From NCBI GenBank assembly GCA_022446815.1, contig JAKVCD010000013.1, positions 43,745-107,744 of the forward strand: a DNA stretch of 64,000 nucleotides, read 5' to 3'. Every line of letters starts with the position of its first letter. The stretch's first letter is position 1. Shown here piece by piece: positions 34,814-43,720 of the stretch. This DNA comes from Planctomycetota bacterium. Lineage in GTDB: Bacteria; Planctomycetota; UBA1135; GCA-002686595. The notes under the pieces were generated by a model. The model was given only the letters and a program-made list of their open reading frames with translations. It did not search any database and was not told the origin of the DNA. Position numbers and translations under genes: made by a program.

Positions 34814-37340
34814 GGAGAGAGTCGTCGGACGCTCTGGCCTGAAGCCCATGGGTATCCTCGTGTTCTGCGTGGTGCTCTTCTTCACAGTCGCAGGTCGAGT
34901 CACAGATGGCGTCGTGAGCGGAGCCGGAGAGGCGCCGCGCGAGCCGCTGGTCTCGCGCACCCACGTCGAACCCAACTGGGATGTGATCGATCGAGAGGGG
35001 CGCCTCTTAGCGACGGACGCGCGGCTGCTCGAGCTCAGCATGAGCCCTAACGCCATGTGGCAGGGGCACACGCCAGCGCGGATCGCGAAGAAGCTCAGCG
35101 CCTGCCTCGATGAGGGGCGCGATCTCAGCTGGCGTCCTGTCCTGGACAAGATGATCCCTGACGGGAGCTTTGGGGTCGTCCAGGTCACCCTCACGGAGCC
35201 GGCCTCTAGCGGAGGAGGCTCCGTGGAGCGCTTCATGAGCCCGCAGGAGGTCAAGCGCCTTGATGACTGGCTCATCAACGGTGAAGAGGGGTCGCCTGTG
35301 AACGGGATGTGGCTTCAGCCTGCGGAGACCCCTGGGCAATACAGGGTTTGCTGGATGCCTGAGCTCTTGCTCAGCGAGGCTACACGAGAAGCGCAAGGCT
35401 ACCGGACGCGGCGCAGGGACGGCAGCGGGTATGTCGATCGTCCCTCAGCATGGAGCCGTCGGATCGCTGCAAGGCTCGCGCCATGCCTCGGATTCGCCGC
35501 CCTCGACGCGGGGCTCGCTCGGCGTGAGGTCTGGAAGCTGCTCATGCCGGACCCCTACGAGGTGGTCTTCGATCGGCTCAGCACTCTCGAGGGACAACGG
35601 ATCGCCGCGCTCCTCGCCGAGGAGGGGATCAGTGAAGGTCAGATGAAGCTCTCTTGGTATCGCGAGCGCGCCTACCCCATGGCCGGCGGCGAGGGCTTAG
35701 AGGCGGGCTACGCTTGGCTCGGTCCGTGGCGATTCCGCAGCCAAGAGCGTTGTGAAGAGCTGGTCCTCGAGCGTCACGGCTTCAGCTCATTTGAACAGGC
35801 GACACCTGAGGAGGCGGCGTCCGTACGCCGTGAGGCGCGGGTCGAGGCGACCCGTAGGACTCCGCTCTCTCGCTTAGAGGCCACCTGCAAGGAGCTCTTC
35901 ACTAGGGATGAGTTTCAGCCCTTCGTCGCAGCTCCCGCAGAGTTCTCCTTCCTCGCCTACCGCCCAGCGCGGGGGAGCAGCCAGCGCTCCTTCCGCGGCG
36001 CACGGAGCGAGGAAGAGACGCCGCAGGTTCAAACCACGATCGATGCGCGCCTGCAGAACTTCCTACACCGCTCGCTCGCGGACGCGGTCGAGGAGCACGA
36101 CGCCGCCCTCGCCATGGGGATCGTCGTCGATGTCTCGAGCGGAGAGGTGCTCGCTGTAGATGGCGTCAGCCAATACCGACAGGATCAGTTCCTGCCCCTG
36201 CAGTACGCCTTCACCCCGGGCTCGACCTTCAAGCCGCTCATCGCAGCGACAGCGCTGGATCTCGGCGTCGTGCGGCCTGAGGAGCGCTTTAAGACGCACG
36301 AGCGCTCCTTCCACCTCGGGGACATCGTCGAGGGTTGCAGGCGTCGCCCCATCGGCGAGGCGCGCAACTCGGCGCTCGGGGCGGATGGGACCCTCAGCTT
36401 GCGCGAGGGCCTCGCGCACTCAGTCAACGCCGTCATGGTCCAGGTCGGGCTCGCGATCCCGATGGATAACCTCTACTCCACGCTCATCAACTTGGGCTAC
36501 GGACAGCGGCACAAGACCGAGCTCGGGAGTACGAGCCCCGGAATCGTCACCCCCTACGATCGCTGGACGCAGTGCTACACCCAGGCCTCCGTAAGCTTCG
36601 GGCATGAGATCATGTGCACCCTGTGGCAGCACTCCGCCGCCCTCTCCTCAATCATTCGCGGTGGTGAGTGGCGCCCGCTCCACGTCCTCCGCGGCGTGAC
36701 GCGGGGTGAGCTTGAGCAGCCTGTGAGCGCTGGAATGGGTCACACCGTCTTCTCCAGCGAGGCCGCTCACGAGGTCCGCGAGATGATGCGCCTCGCTGCC
36801 GAGGTCGGGACCGGCAAGCGCTTCTTCAAGTCGCTCGAGGCCGCCGGGACGCCCCTCGTCTTCGGCTGCAAGACCGGCACCACACAGAAGGAGCCCGGCA
36901 CCTCCTGCGCGCACCTAGAGCTCAGCTGCGCCGAGGAGAACGTCCAGCGGAAGCGCGACGGTCTCCCGCTCGTGAACTGCACGGAGTACGGCCGGACGGG
37001 AACTCGTCCGCACATGCGCGACTGCTACACCGCCTCCATGGTCGCCTTCGGCAGCGTCGGCGACCCCAGCGCTCCAGGGCCGCGCGCCGGCGAGGAGCGT
37101 GAGGTGATGGTCTTTGTCGTGGTCGATGAGCCGAGGGGTGACCTCTACTACGGCTCCCAGATCGCGGGCCCCACGACGATGGCTGTCCTAGAGGAGGCCC
37201 TAGGCCTCACTCAGAACGGCCAGCCCTTCGCCGAGGTCATCCCTGACCCCGTCGCTGTTCCCCTCGAGGTCTCCCTCGGGCTCAGCGAGGACCCGGTCCT
37301 CGAGATCCCCAGCGACTTTGAAGAGGAGCAGGGGCGGTGA
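34803..37340 (+). CDS. ftsI: Enlarged class B penicillin-binding protein (FtsI-like)
   Basis: 845 aa, against about 580 for E. coli FtsI. FtsI crosslinks septal peptidoglycan. One N-terminal transmembrane helix (GILVFCVVLFFTVAG) is followed by RTHVEPNWDVIDREGRLLA (the pedestal start). The transpeptidase motifs are intact: S474-TFK, S540-VN and K690-TG. The region before STFK is about 165 residues longer than in E. coli. A Cys-rich insert follows KTG, with cysteines in GTSCAHLELSC, LVNCTEY and MRDCYTAS. It overlaps the genes on both sides. Confidence 0.9.
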   Translation: MSYRERVVGRSGLKPMGILVFCVVLFFTVAGRVTDGVVSGAGEAPREPLVSRTHVEPNWDVIDREGRLLATDARLLELSMSPNAMWQGHTPARIAKKLSACLDEGRDLSWRPVLDKMIPDGSFGVVQVTLTEPASSGGGSVERFMSPQEVKRLDDWLINGEEGSPVNGMWLQPAETPGQYRVCWMPELLLSEATREAQGYRTRRRDGSGYVDRPSAWSRRIAARLAPCLGFAALDAGLARREVWKLLMPDPYEVVFDRLSTLEGQRIAALLAEEGISEGQMKLSWYRERAYPMAGGEGLEAGYAWLGPWRFRSQERCEELVLERHGFSSFEQATPEEAASVRREARVEATRRTPLSRLEATCKELFTRDEFQPFVAAPAEFSFLAYRPARGSSQRSFRGARSEEETPQVQTTIDARLQNFLHRSLADAVEEHDAALAMGIVVDVSSGEVLAVDGVSQYRQDQFLPLQYAFTPGSTFKPLIAATALDLGVVRPEERFKTHERSFHLGDIVEGCRRRPIGEARNSALGADGTLSLREGLAHSVNAVMVQVGLAIPMDNLYSTLINLGYGQRHKTELGSTSPGIVTPYDRWTQCYTQASVSFGHEIMCTLWQHSAALSSIIRGGEWRPLHVLRGVTRGELEQPVSAGMGHTVFSSEAAHEVREMMRLAAEVGTGKRFFKSLEAAGTPLVFGCKTGTTQKEPGTSCAHLELSCAEENVQRKRDGLPLVNCTEYGRTGTRPHMRDCYTASMVAFGSVGDPSAPGPRAGEEREVMVFVVVDEPRGDLYYGSQIAGPTTMAVLEEALGLTQNGQPFAEVIPDPVAVPLEVSLGLSEDPVLEIPSDFEEEQGR

Positions 37341-38803
37341 TGCTGCGCGCGCTCATAGATGAGCTCGGGGGGGAGGTGAGCGGAGACATCGACGGAGTCG
37401 AGGTCTTGGACGCTCGCTTAGACAGCCGCGTGATCCAAGCGGGGGACCTCTTCTGCGCGCTCCCTGGTGGACGCGCTGACGGCACCACCTACATCCAAGA
37501 CGCCGCTGCGAAGGGAGCGGCCTGTGTCCTGGCGCAGGCGGGCGCGAGCGTCACCGCTGACATTCCGATCTGGCTGCACGAGCGTCCACGGGGCACCTTC
37601 GGCATGGTCGCTGCCCGATTACATGGGGACCCCTCAAGCGACATGAAGGTCGTCGCGGTCACGGGGACCAATGGGAAGACCACAGTCGCCCACCTCACCG
37701 CTGAGCTCCTTGAGCGCGCAGGTAAGAGCACGGCGTGCCTCGGCACCGTCGGGCACCGCGTCGGAGGTGAGACTGTCGCGACGACGCACACGACCCCTGA
37801 CGCGGCAGAGCTGCAGCGCTTGCTCGCAAGGCACCGCAGGGCCGGCGGGAGGTACGCCTGCCTAGAGGCGAGCTCGCATGCGCTCGATCAAGAGCGCCTG
37901 GCTGGGCTCTCGGTAGACGTCGCAGTGTTCATGAACATCTCCGTCGATCACCTGGACTATCACGGTGACATCGACGAGTACTCGCGCGCCAAGCGGCGAC
38001 TCTTTGAGGCGCTAGATGATGAGGGATTGGCCGTCATCAACGCGGCGGACCCCAGGGGGGAAGAGATGGCAGAGGCCGCGCGCGCCGCAGGCGCACGCGT
38101 CCTCCGCTTCGGCGCTTCGGGCTCTGAGCTTCGTGCAGAGGAGGTGGAGCTAGGCGCGCTAGGCACGAGCTTCGTACTCGTCATGGGGGAGGAGCGAGCG
38201 GCTGTAAAGACCAGCCTCTTGGGTCGCTTTGGGGTGGAGAACGCCCTCGCGTCTGCGGGCGCCGCGATCGCATGCGGGCTCTCCCTGGAAGAGGTCGCCC
38301 GCGGATTGGAGGCGATCAGTTCGCCGCCCGGACGCATGCAGGTGGTGGAGAGCGAGGGGGCTGGCTTCACTGTCCTCGTTGACTTTGCTCACACCGAGCG
38401 CGCCCTCGAGGGCGCACTCGAGACCTTGCGCCCGCTGCTCAAGCCTGGCGCGAGCCTCTCTGTCGTCTTCGGCTGCGGTGGTGAGCGTGACGTCAGCAAA
38501 CGCGCTCCCATGGGGCGAGTAGCTGCTATCGGCGCAGACCGGGTGTACATCACGAGCGACAACCCGCGGGGAGAAGACCCCCGCGCGATCTGTGAAGCTG
38601 TCCTAAAGGGCGCGCGCGATGGAGAGGCCCACGTCGAGGTCGAGCCTGACCGCAGAGCCGCTATCCGCGCCGCGCTCGCAGCGGCGCAGGAGGGAGACGT
38701 CGTCCTGATCGCTGGTAAGGGGCATGAGACTCACCAAGAGGTCGGGGGCGAACGACTCCCCTTCGACGACCGCTTGATCGCTGCAGAGGAGCTAGAGGGC
38801 TAA
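37340..38803 (+). CDS. murE: UDP-MurNAc-L-Ala-D-Glu--2,6-diaminopimelate ligase MurE
   Basis: 487 aa from ATG 37340, one codon after an in-frame GTG at 37337; both overlap the ftsI stop. MurE adds the third residue of the peptidoglycan stem peptide. The ATP loop is VTGTNGKTTVAHL, and TTPDAAELQRLL fits the family. The third-residue motif is DNPR (TSDNPRGEDP), which is characteristic of meso-diaminopimelate ligases rather than lysine ligases. Complete length. Confidence 0.95.
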   Translation: MLRALIDELGGEVSGDIDGVEVLDARLDSRVIQAGDLFCALPGGRADGTTYIQDAAAKGAACVLAQAGASVTADIPIWLHERPRGTFGMVAARLHGDPSSDMKVVAVTGTNGKTTVAHLTAELLERAGKSTACLGTVGHRVGGETVATTHTTPDAAELQRLLARHRRAGGRYACLEASSHALDQERLAGLSVDVAVFMNISVDHLDYHGDIDEYSRAKRRLFEALDDEGLAVINAADPRGEEMAEAARAAGARVLRFGASGSELRAEEVELGALGTSFVLVMGEERAAVKTSLLGRFGVENALASAGAAIACGLSLEEVARGLEAISSPPGRMQVVESEGAGFTVLVDFAHTERALEGALETLRPLLKPGASLSVVFGCGGERDVSKRAPMGRVAAIGADRVYITSDNPRGEDPRAICEAVLKGARDGEAHVEVEPDRRAAIRAALAAAQEGDVVLIAGKGHETHQEVGGERLPFDDRLIAAEELEG

Positions 38804-40206
38804 TGCGCGCCCGAGTGGAGGACATCGTGGGGTCAACAAAGGGAAGATTGGTGCGTGGAGATGGGACGCGTGAGGTCCAGGGGGTCAGCACCGACACTCG
38901 CTCGATCCAGGCTGGGCAGCTCTTCATAGCCCTAGAGGGCCCGAACTTTGACGGCAACGAGTTCGCGTTGAAGGCCAGCGCCTCCAGGCCGGGCGCGCTC
39001 CTCCTGCGCGACGGCCACCCGGCTGTCCCTGGGATCGTTGAGCGCCTCCCCGAAGACTCCGCTGTGGTGCTGCATCCGGCGCCGCGAAAGGCGCTCAGTG
39101 AGCTCGCCTCTTGGCACAGGGGCCGGCTCGATGTGCCGGTCATTGGCATCACCGGGAGCTGCGGGAAGACCACGACGAAGAACGTCCTCGTCCACCTCCT
39201 AAGTGAGACGCACCGCGTCGTCGGCTCACCGAACTCGTTCAACAATGACATCGGGGTGCCGCACACGCTCTTCTTGGCTGATGACTCCACGGAGGCGTTG
39301 GTCGTAGAGATCGGCACGAACGCGCCGGGCGAGATCGCTGCCCTCTGTCGCACAGCGCGTCCCACGGGAGCGATCATCACGAACATCGGCGCAGCGCACC
39401 TAGAGGGCCTCGGCTCAGTTGAGGGCGTCGCGAAGGAGAAGGGCGACCTCGCTACGAAGGTCGACGCTGATGGCTTCTGCGTCTTGAACGCGAACTGCGC
39501 TTGGACGCCGACCATCCGAGAGCGGACAGAGGCTGAGGTGATCACCTTCAGCGTTGAAGGTGACGGCGACCTCGACGCGCGGGATCTCTACACCCACGGT
39601 GCGGGCACGACCTTCCGCGTTGAGGGCCACGAGGTGACCTCCCCGCTGGTCGGGGCGCACAACGTCGAGAACCTCCTCGCTGCGTTAGCAGCGTGCAAGG
39701 GCATGGGCCTAGAGCTCGCCGATGTGCTGCCGCTTGTGAGCGGGGTGCGGACAGCGCGCGGTCGCATGGAGCGCATCGAGCTCGAAGGACTCACGGTCCT
39801 TGATGACAGCTACAACGCGAACCCCTCCTCCGCGATGGCGAGCGTCCGCGTCCTGTGCGGTATGCACGGCCACGGTCGCCGCGTGCTCGTCTTGGGTGAG
39901 ATGCTCGAGCTCGGAGCTCACTCTGACCCGGCCCACAAGGCCATCGGTGGTGAGGCGGCGGCGAGCGGCGTAGACATTATCGTCTGTGTCGGCGAGCTCG
40001 CTCGCGCCACGGCCGCCGGAGCGCTCGAGGCTGGCCTCGGAAGGGAGTGCGTCCACCACTTCGAGACCGCTGAGGAGGTCGTCGCTGCTAGCGATCAACT
40101 CTTCCAAGAAGAGGACGTCGTCTTAGTGAAGGGCAGCCGCCGCGTCGGCTTGGAGCGACTGGTACGTCACTTCAGCGAACGCCACGAGACGGGAGGCGCG
40201 TCTTGA
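38803..40206 (+). CDS. murF: UDP-MurNAc-tripeptide--D-Ala-D-Ala ligase MurF
   Basis: 467 aa. MurF adds the terminal dipeptide to the UDP-linked precursor. GVSTDTRSIQAGQLFIALEG is the N-terminal domain signature, ITGSCGKTTTKNVL the ATP loop, and LDDSYNANPSSAMAS the C-terminal catalytic motif. It shares one base with the murE stop (TAATG) and overlaps mraY by 4 bp. No D-Ala-D-Ala ligase (ddl) is in the window. Confidence 0.96.
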   Translation: MRARVEDIVGSTKGRLVRGDGTREVQGVSTDTRSIQAGQLFIALEGPNFDGNEFALKASASRPGALLLRDGHPAVPGIVERLPEDSAVVLHPAPRKALSELASWHRGRLDVPVIGITGSCGKTTTKNVLVHLLSETHRVVGSPNSFNNDIGVPHTLFLADDSTEALVVEIGTNAPGEIAALCRTARPTGAIITNIGAAHLEGLGSVEGVAKEKGDLATKVDADGFCVLNANCAWTPTIRERTEAEVITFSVEGDGDLDARDLYTHGAGTTFRVEGHEVTSPLVGAHNVENLLAALAACKGMGLELADVLPLVSGVRTARGRMERIELEGLTVLDDSYNANPSSAMASVRVLCGMHGHGRRVLVLGEMLELGAHSDPAHKAIGGEAAASGVDIIVCVGELARATAAGALEAGLGRECVHHFETAEEVVAASDQLFQEEDVVLVKGSRRVGLERLVRHFSERHETGGAS

Positions 40207-41351
40207 TACCCGGCTTGTTCGAAGACCTGATCCAGATGGACCTCTTCGGGTACATCACCTTCCGCATGGCGATGGCAGGCCTGACGGCCTTCGTCCTCGC
40301 GATCTGGTGGGGAGGTCGGACGATCCACTGGCTGAAGTCCAAGCGCGTCGTCGAAGACCTCACTGCGACTGATCTACAGCCCCGACCAGACATCGCGACC
40401 CACAAGGGCAAGGAGGGGACGCCTACGATGGGGGGGAGCTTCCTTGTCGGCGCCTTCCTGGCCTCGACCTTGCTCTGGGCTCGCCTAGACAACATCCACG
40501 TGATCCTCGGGCTCTTCCTGGTCGCAGGTTTCGCAGCGGTCGGCTTCGTCGATGACTGGCGCAAGCTGACGATCCCTCAGTCGAAGGGAATCACAGCGGC
40601 CTCCAAGATGCTCGGGCTGTCGATCGTGACCCTCGCGGTCTTGGCAGCGTGGCTCTACTACGTCCACACGACCGAGCGGGAGTCGATGCTCTCGCTCTAC
40701 TTCCCCGTGGTGAAGGAGTGGCAGATCCCCTTCGGAGCTTGGGGTGTCGTGGGCCTCGGACTCTTTGTGGCCGTTCAGTACGTGTGGATCGTAGGGACAT
40801 CAAACGCGGCCAACATCACAGACGGCCTAGACGGCCTCTGCGTGGGCTGCATGCTCATCTCTGGACTCGCCCTGAGCGTCTTCTGCTACGTCGCAGGGCG
40901 CTATGACTGGGCCTCCTATCTGCACCTGCCGCACGTCCCAGACGCGTCGGAGATGGCGATCCTCGGCGGCGCGCTCTGCGGCGGGTGCATGGGCTTCCTG
41001 TGGTTCAACTCGCACCCCGCGCAGGTCTTCATGGGAGACTCCGGCTCGCTCCCGATCGGAGGCCTCCTCGCGTGGATGGCCTTGGTCGCGAAGCAGGAGC
41101 TGGTCCTCCCGCTCATCGGCTTTGTCTTCTATGCAGAGCTCGGATCGAGCTTCCTCCAGACCCGCTACTACAAGGCGACGGGCGGGAAGCGCCTCTTCAC
41201 TTGTGCGCCCATACACCACGGGCTAGAGCGGCACGGCGGCGTGTTCACCGAGGGCTCAGCGCCTTGGCACGAGAGCAAGATCGTCATCCGCGCGTGGATC
41301 GTCTGCGCGGTCTGCGCGATCGCTGGACTCGGACTCTTAAAGGTGCGCTGA
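40203..41351 (+). CDS. mraY: Phospho-MurNAc-pentapeptide transferase MraY
   Basis: 382 aa from TTG 40203 (TTGA overlap). MraY makes lipid I at the inner membrane. Multiple transmembrane helices surround the active-site motifs HKGKEGTPTMGG, GFVDDWRKL, NAANITDGLDGL and HPAQVFMGDSGSLPIGG. The loop normally reading PIHHHxE is here CAPIHHGLERHG, so the third His is Gly, with an insert after it. The next gene is ftsW, so murD is absent from its usual position. Confidence 0.94.
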   Translation: MIPGLFEDLIQMDLFGYITFRMAMAGLTAFVLAIWWGGRTIHWLKSKRVVEDLTATDLQPRPDIATHKGKEGTPTMGGSFLVGAFLASTLLWARLDNIHVILGLFLVAGFAAVGFVDDWRKLTIPQSKGITAASKMLGLSIVTLAVLAAWLYYVHTTERESMLSLYFPVVKEWQIPFGAWGVVGLGLFVAVQYVWIVGTSNAANITDGLDGLCVGCMLISGLALSVFCYVAGRYDWASYLHLPHVPDASEMAILGGALCGGCMGFLWFNSHPAQVFMGDSGSLPIGGLLAWMALVAKQELVLPLIGFVFYAELGSSFLQTRYYKATGGKRLFTCAPIHHGLERHGGVFTEGSAPWHESKIVIRAWIVCAVCAIAGLGLLKVR

Positions 41352-42598
41352 TGGCGAGGTTTAGGAGACGAAAGGGAGACCCCACGCCCCCTACGAAGGA
41401 GGTGCAGCACGGTCTTTGGGAGGCCATGAGCCAGCGCGCTACGGGCCTCGTTCGACGTGTCGCTGCGCCCGACCCAGCGCAGCCAGCCTTCATCGTGCTC
41501 TCCTGTGTCCTCGCGCTCTTCGTCATCGGCTTCATCCTGCAAGCCTCGCACGCCGCGACGACTCGCGGCATCGAGGGTTATGAGGCTGAGGTCATTCAGC
41601 AGGCCCGTTACCGCACCGCTGCGCTCGTTTGCTTGCTCATGGGGGTCCGGCTCGGCCCTCAGACCTTCCAGCGGCTTGTCCCGTACCTCTTTGTTCTCTC
41701 GCTCTTCCTGCTCATCGCAGTCTGGATCCCAGGGATCGCTAAGCCTGAGAACGGCTCTCACCGCTGGGTAGACGTCTTTGGATTTAGCTTCCAAGCCTCA
41801 GAGCTAGCACGCGTCGCGCTAGTCCTGTGGACCGCCGACCGCTGCGCACGGATGGGCGCGGAGCGGATGTCGGAGACAAGGAACCTGCTCCCTGTCGTGG
41901 GTGTGGGGATCCTCGTCTGCATGCTCGTCTTCCTCGAGCCAGATCTAGGGGGCAGCGTGGTCCTCATGTGCTGCTTCTTTCCAACCCTTTGGGTAGGGGG
42001 GGCTTCGACGACGCGCGCCCTCGGCCCGCTCTTAGGGTTGATCGGTGTCGGTGGGGCTATCGCTTACTCGGCCAACGAGTACGTCCGCAGTCGCGTCCAT
42101 ATCTTCCTGCATGGCGCGAGCGAGGGGCAGGTGTCAGACGCTGAGGCGGCGATCTGGAGCGGCGGACTCACCGGAGAGGGCTTGGGCAACGGCCTCTCGC
42201 GACGGCTGGGCTTCATTCACCAGGAGACGGACTACGTCTTCTCACTGGTCGGAGAGGAGCTCGGACTCCTCGGCATGCTGATCGTGATCGGTCTCTTCGG
42301 CTGCATCGCTTGGTTCGGCCTGCGCATGGTGCTCGCGATCCCTGATCGCTTCCGAGCCCTCTCAGCCTTCGGACTCCTCCTGTGTGTCCTCATCCCAGCC
42401 CTCGTTCACATGCTGGTCGCGGTCGGTCTAGCTCCTCCCAAGGGTATGACGCTGCCGTTCCTCTCGAACGGTGGGACCTCACTCGTCATGTCCTCGCTCG
42501 CGTGCGGCCTCGCCTTGGGCGCCGCGAGAACTCGTCAATCAGACAGCGCGACGACGGGGTCGCGCTGGAGTCCCCTTGATCATCTTCCCCAACCATGA
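41351..42598 (+). CDS. ftsW: Peptidoglycan glycosyltransferase FtsW
   Basis: 415 aa from ATG 41351, sharing one base with the mraY stop (TGATG). FtsW (SEDS family) polymerises lipid II at the septum with FtsI. Around ten hydrophobic helices are visible. Signatures are NGSHRWVDVFGFSFQASEL, FLEPDLGGSVVL, YVFSLVGEELGLLG and LPFLSNGGTSLV. The N-terminal 45 residues are basic and cytoplasmic. It overlaps the LysM gene by 4 bp. Confidence 0.95.
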   Translation: MARFRRRKGDPTPPTKEVQHGLWEAMSQRATGLVRRVAAPDPAQPAFIVLSCVLALFVIGFILQASHAATTRGIEGYEAEVIQQARYRTAALVCLLMGVRLGPQTFQRLVPYLFVLSLFLLIAVWIPGIAKPENGSHRWVDVFGFSFQASELARVALVLWTADRCARMGAERMSETRNLLPVVGVGILVCMLVFLEPDLGGSVVLMCCFFPTLWVGGASTTRALGPLLGLIGVGGAIAYSANEYVRSRVHIFLHGASEGQVSDAEAAIWSGGLTGEGLGNGLSRRLGFIHQETDYVFSLVGEELGLLGMLIVIGLFGCIAWFGLRMVLAIPDRFRALSAFGLLLCVLIPALVHMLVAVGLAPPKGMTLPFLSNGGTSLVMSSLACGLALGAARTRQSDSATTGSRWSPLDHLPQP

Positions 42599-43557
42599 GC
42601 ATGCAAACACCGAATTTGATGGACGTCCCCACACAAGCGACCCGCCGGATCGAGCGCTACGGATTGCTAGCGCTGATCCTCTTCCTCACGACCTTTGGTG
42701 TCCTCTATGTCTGGGACGGCCCTAGCGGTGAAGAGGCCAGGACAGACTCTGTCTTGGCAGCGAGTGATGGGAGCTTGAGCGGCTTCCACCCCCGCTCGAC
42801 GGCGCGTCCTGCGCGCCCCCGGGTAGAGGAGCAGGCGTCGACCCAGCGCGTGCCCATGCCGCCGAGGGCGACCGCGGACCCGGAGCAGCGAGAGCTCGCG
42901 ATGAAGCAGCGCGCGCGGAGCGCAGCAGCTCGTGCTGAGGCTGAGCGCGCAGCAGGGGCCGAACGCACGCTCGGGAGCGAAGATAGAAACAAGATGGTCG
43001 GACACTTCCGCGGAGACAGAGAGGCGCAGGCTGAGGTCTATGACAGCCCCGCGCAGGATGTCTCAGTGTCTGGATACAGCGGAAGGCGGGTGAGAGAGGA
43101 AGTGAGGTCCCCTGCGAAGCCCAGCGCGCCGGCGCCTGTGGAGATGGAGTACCTCGTGAAGTCGGGCGACTGCCTCTCGACCATCGCTCAGGACAAGCTA
43201 GGGAGTGTGCGTCATCTCTCGCGCTTGCTGGAAGTGAACGGGCTCACCGAGTCCTCGACCTTGAGGATTGGGCAGCGCCTGATCTTGCCTCACATCGGTG
43301 AGCGAGAGCCTGTGCGAGGCGAGACCCTGAAGCCTGTGCGCGCCGTGCCCGCTGCGTCAGATGACTGGGCCGTAGTGACGGTGCAGGAGGGGGACTCTCT
43401 CTGGAAGATCGCCGCGCGCGTGCTCAACGATGGCAACCGCTACAAGGAGCTCATGGCTTGGAACAGCTTGACCTCTGAGACGCTTCAGCCTGGAACGAAG
43501 CTCAGGGTGCAGCGCTCTGAAGCCGAGGCGCTCGCGATGGGGGAGGTCTCTCGATGA
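42595..43557 (+). CDS. Membrane-anchored protein with two LysM domains
   Basis: 320 aa. A short cytoplasmic N-terminus and a transmembrane helix (YGLLALILFLTTFGVLYVW) are followed by a long Arg/Glu/Ala-rich linker. Two peptidoglycan-binding LysM motifs follow: YLVKSGDCLSTIAQDKLGSV to RIGQRLILP near residues 183-230, and VTVQEGDSLWKIAARVLN near 260-310. It occupies the place between ftsW and murG. Bitopic topology loosely resembles FtsQ, but LysM domains are unrelated to it. Probably positions itself at the septal wall (inference). Confidence 0.88.
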   Translation: MSMQTPNLMDVPTQATRRIERYGLLALILFLTTFGVLYVWDGPSGEEARTDSVLAASDGSLSGFHPRSTARPARPRVEEQASTQRVPMPPRATADPEQRELAMKQRARSAAARAEAERAAGAERTLGSEDRNKMVGHFRGDREAQAEVYDSPAQDVSVSGYSGRRVREEVRSPAKPSAPAPVEMEYLVKSGDCLSTIAQDKLGSVRHLSRLLEVNGLTESSTLRIGQRLILPHIGEREPVRGETLKPVRAVPAASDDWAVVTVQEGDSLWKIAARVLNDGNRYKELMAWNSLTSETLQPGTKLRVQRSEAEALAMGEVSR

Positions 43558-43715
43558 GCGACTCCTTCTCGAGGTGGTTCGTCGCCGCAGCGCTCCTCGT
43601 GGGCAGCTTGCATGCTCGCGAGACCTTTAGCCTGATGTTCGAAATGAAAGAGCCTGCGCCTGCAGAGCTCTACGCCCTGACGCCCTCTGAGGAGCCGGCC
43701 CCGAGCCGCTCCTGA
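43554..43715 (+). CDS. 53-aa putative exported or membrane protein inside the dcw cluster
   Basis: ATG 43554 overlaps the LysM stop (ATGA) and the frame runs 53 codons to TGA at 43713-43715, only 5 bp before murG. The N-terminus MSDSFSRWFVAAALLVGSLH is a basic-plus-hydrophobic segment like a signal or anchor. The rest is Pro/Glu-rich (EMKEPAPAELYALTPSEEPA). It fills an otherwise unexplained 163-bp gap in a tightly packed operon. Function unknown. Confidence 0.6.
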   Translation: MSDSFSRWFVAAALLVGSLHARETFSLMFEMKEPAPAELYALTPSEEPAPSRS

Positions 43716-43720
43716 ACCAC

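Noticed and set aside
40985..41350. Upstream extension of the ftsW frame into mraY
   Set aside because: The extra residues are the out-of-frame translation of mraY; ATG 41351 overlapping the mraY stop gives the normal FtsW N-terminus.
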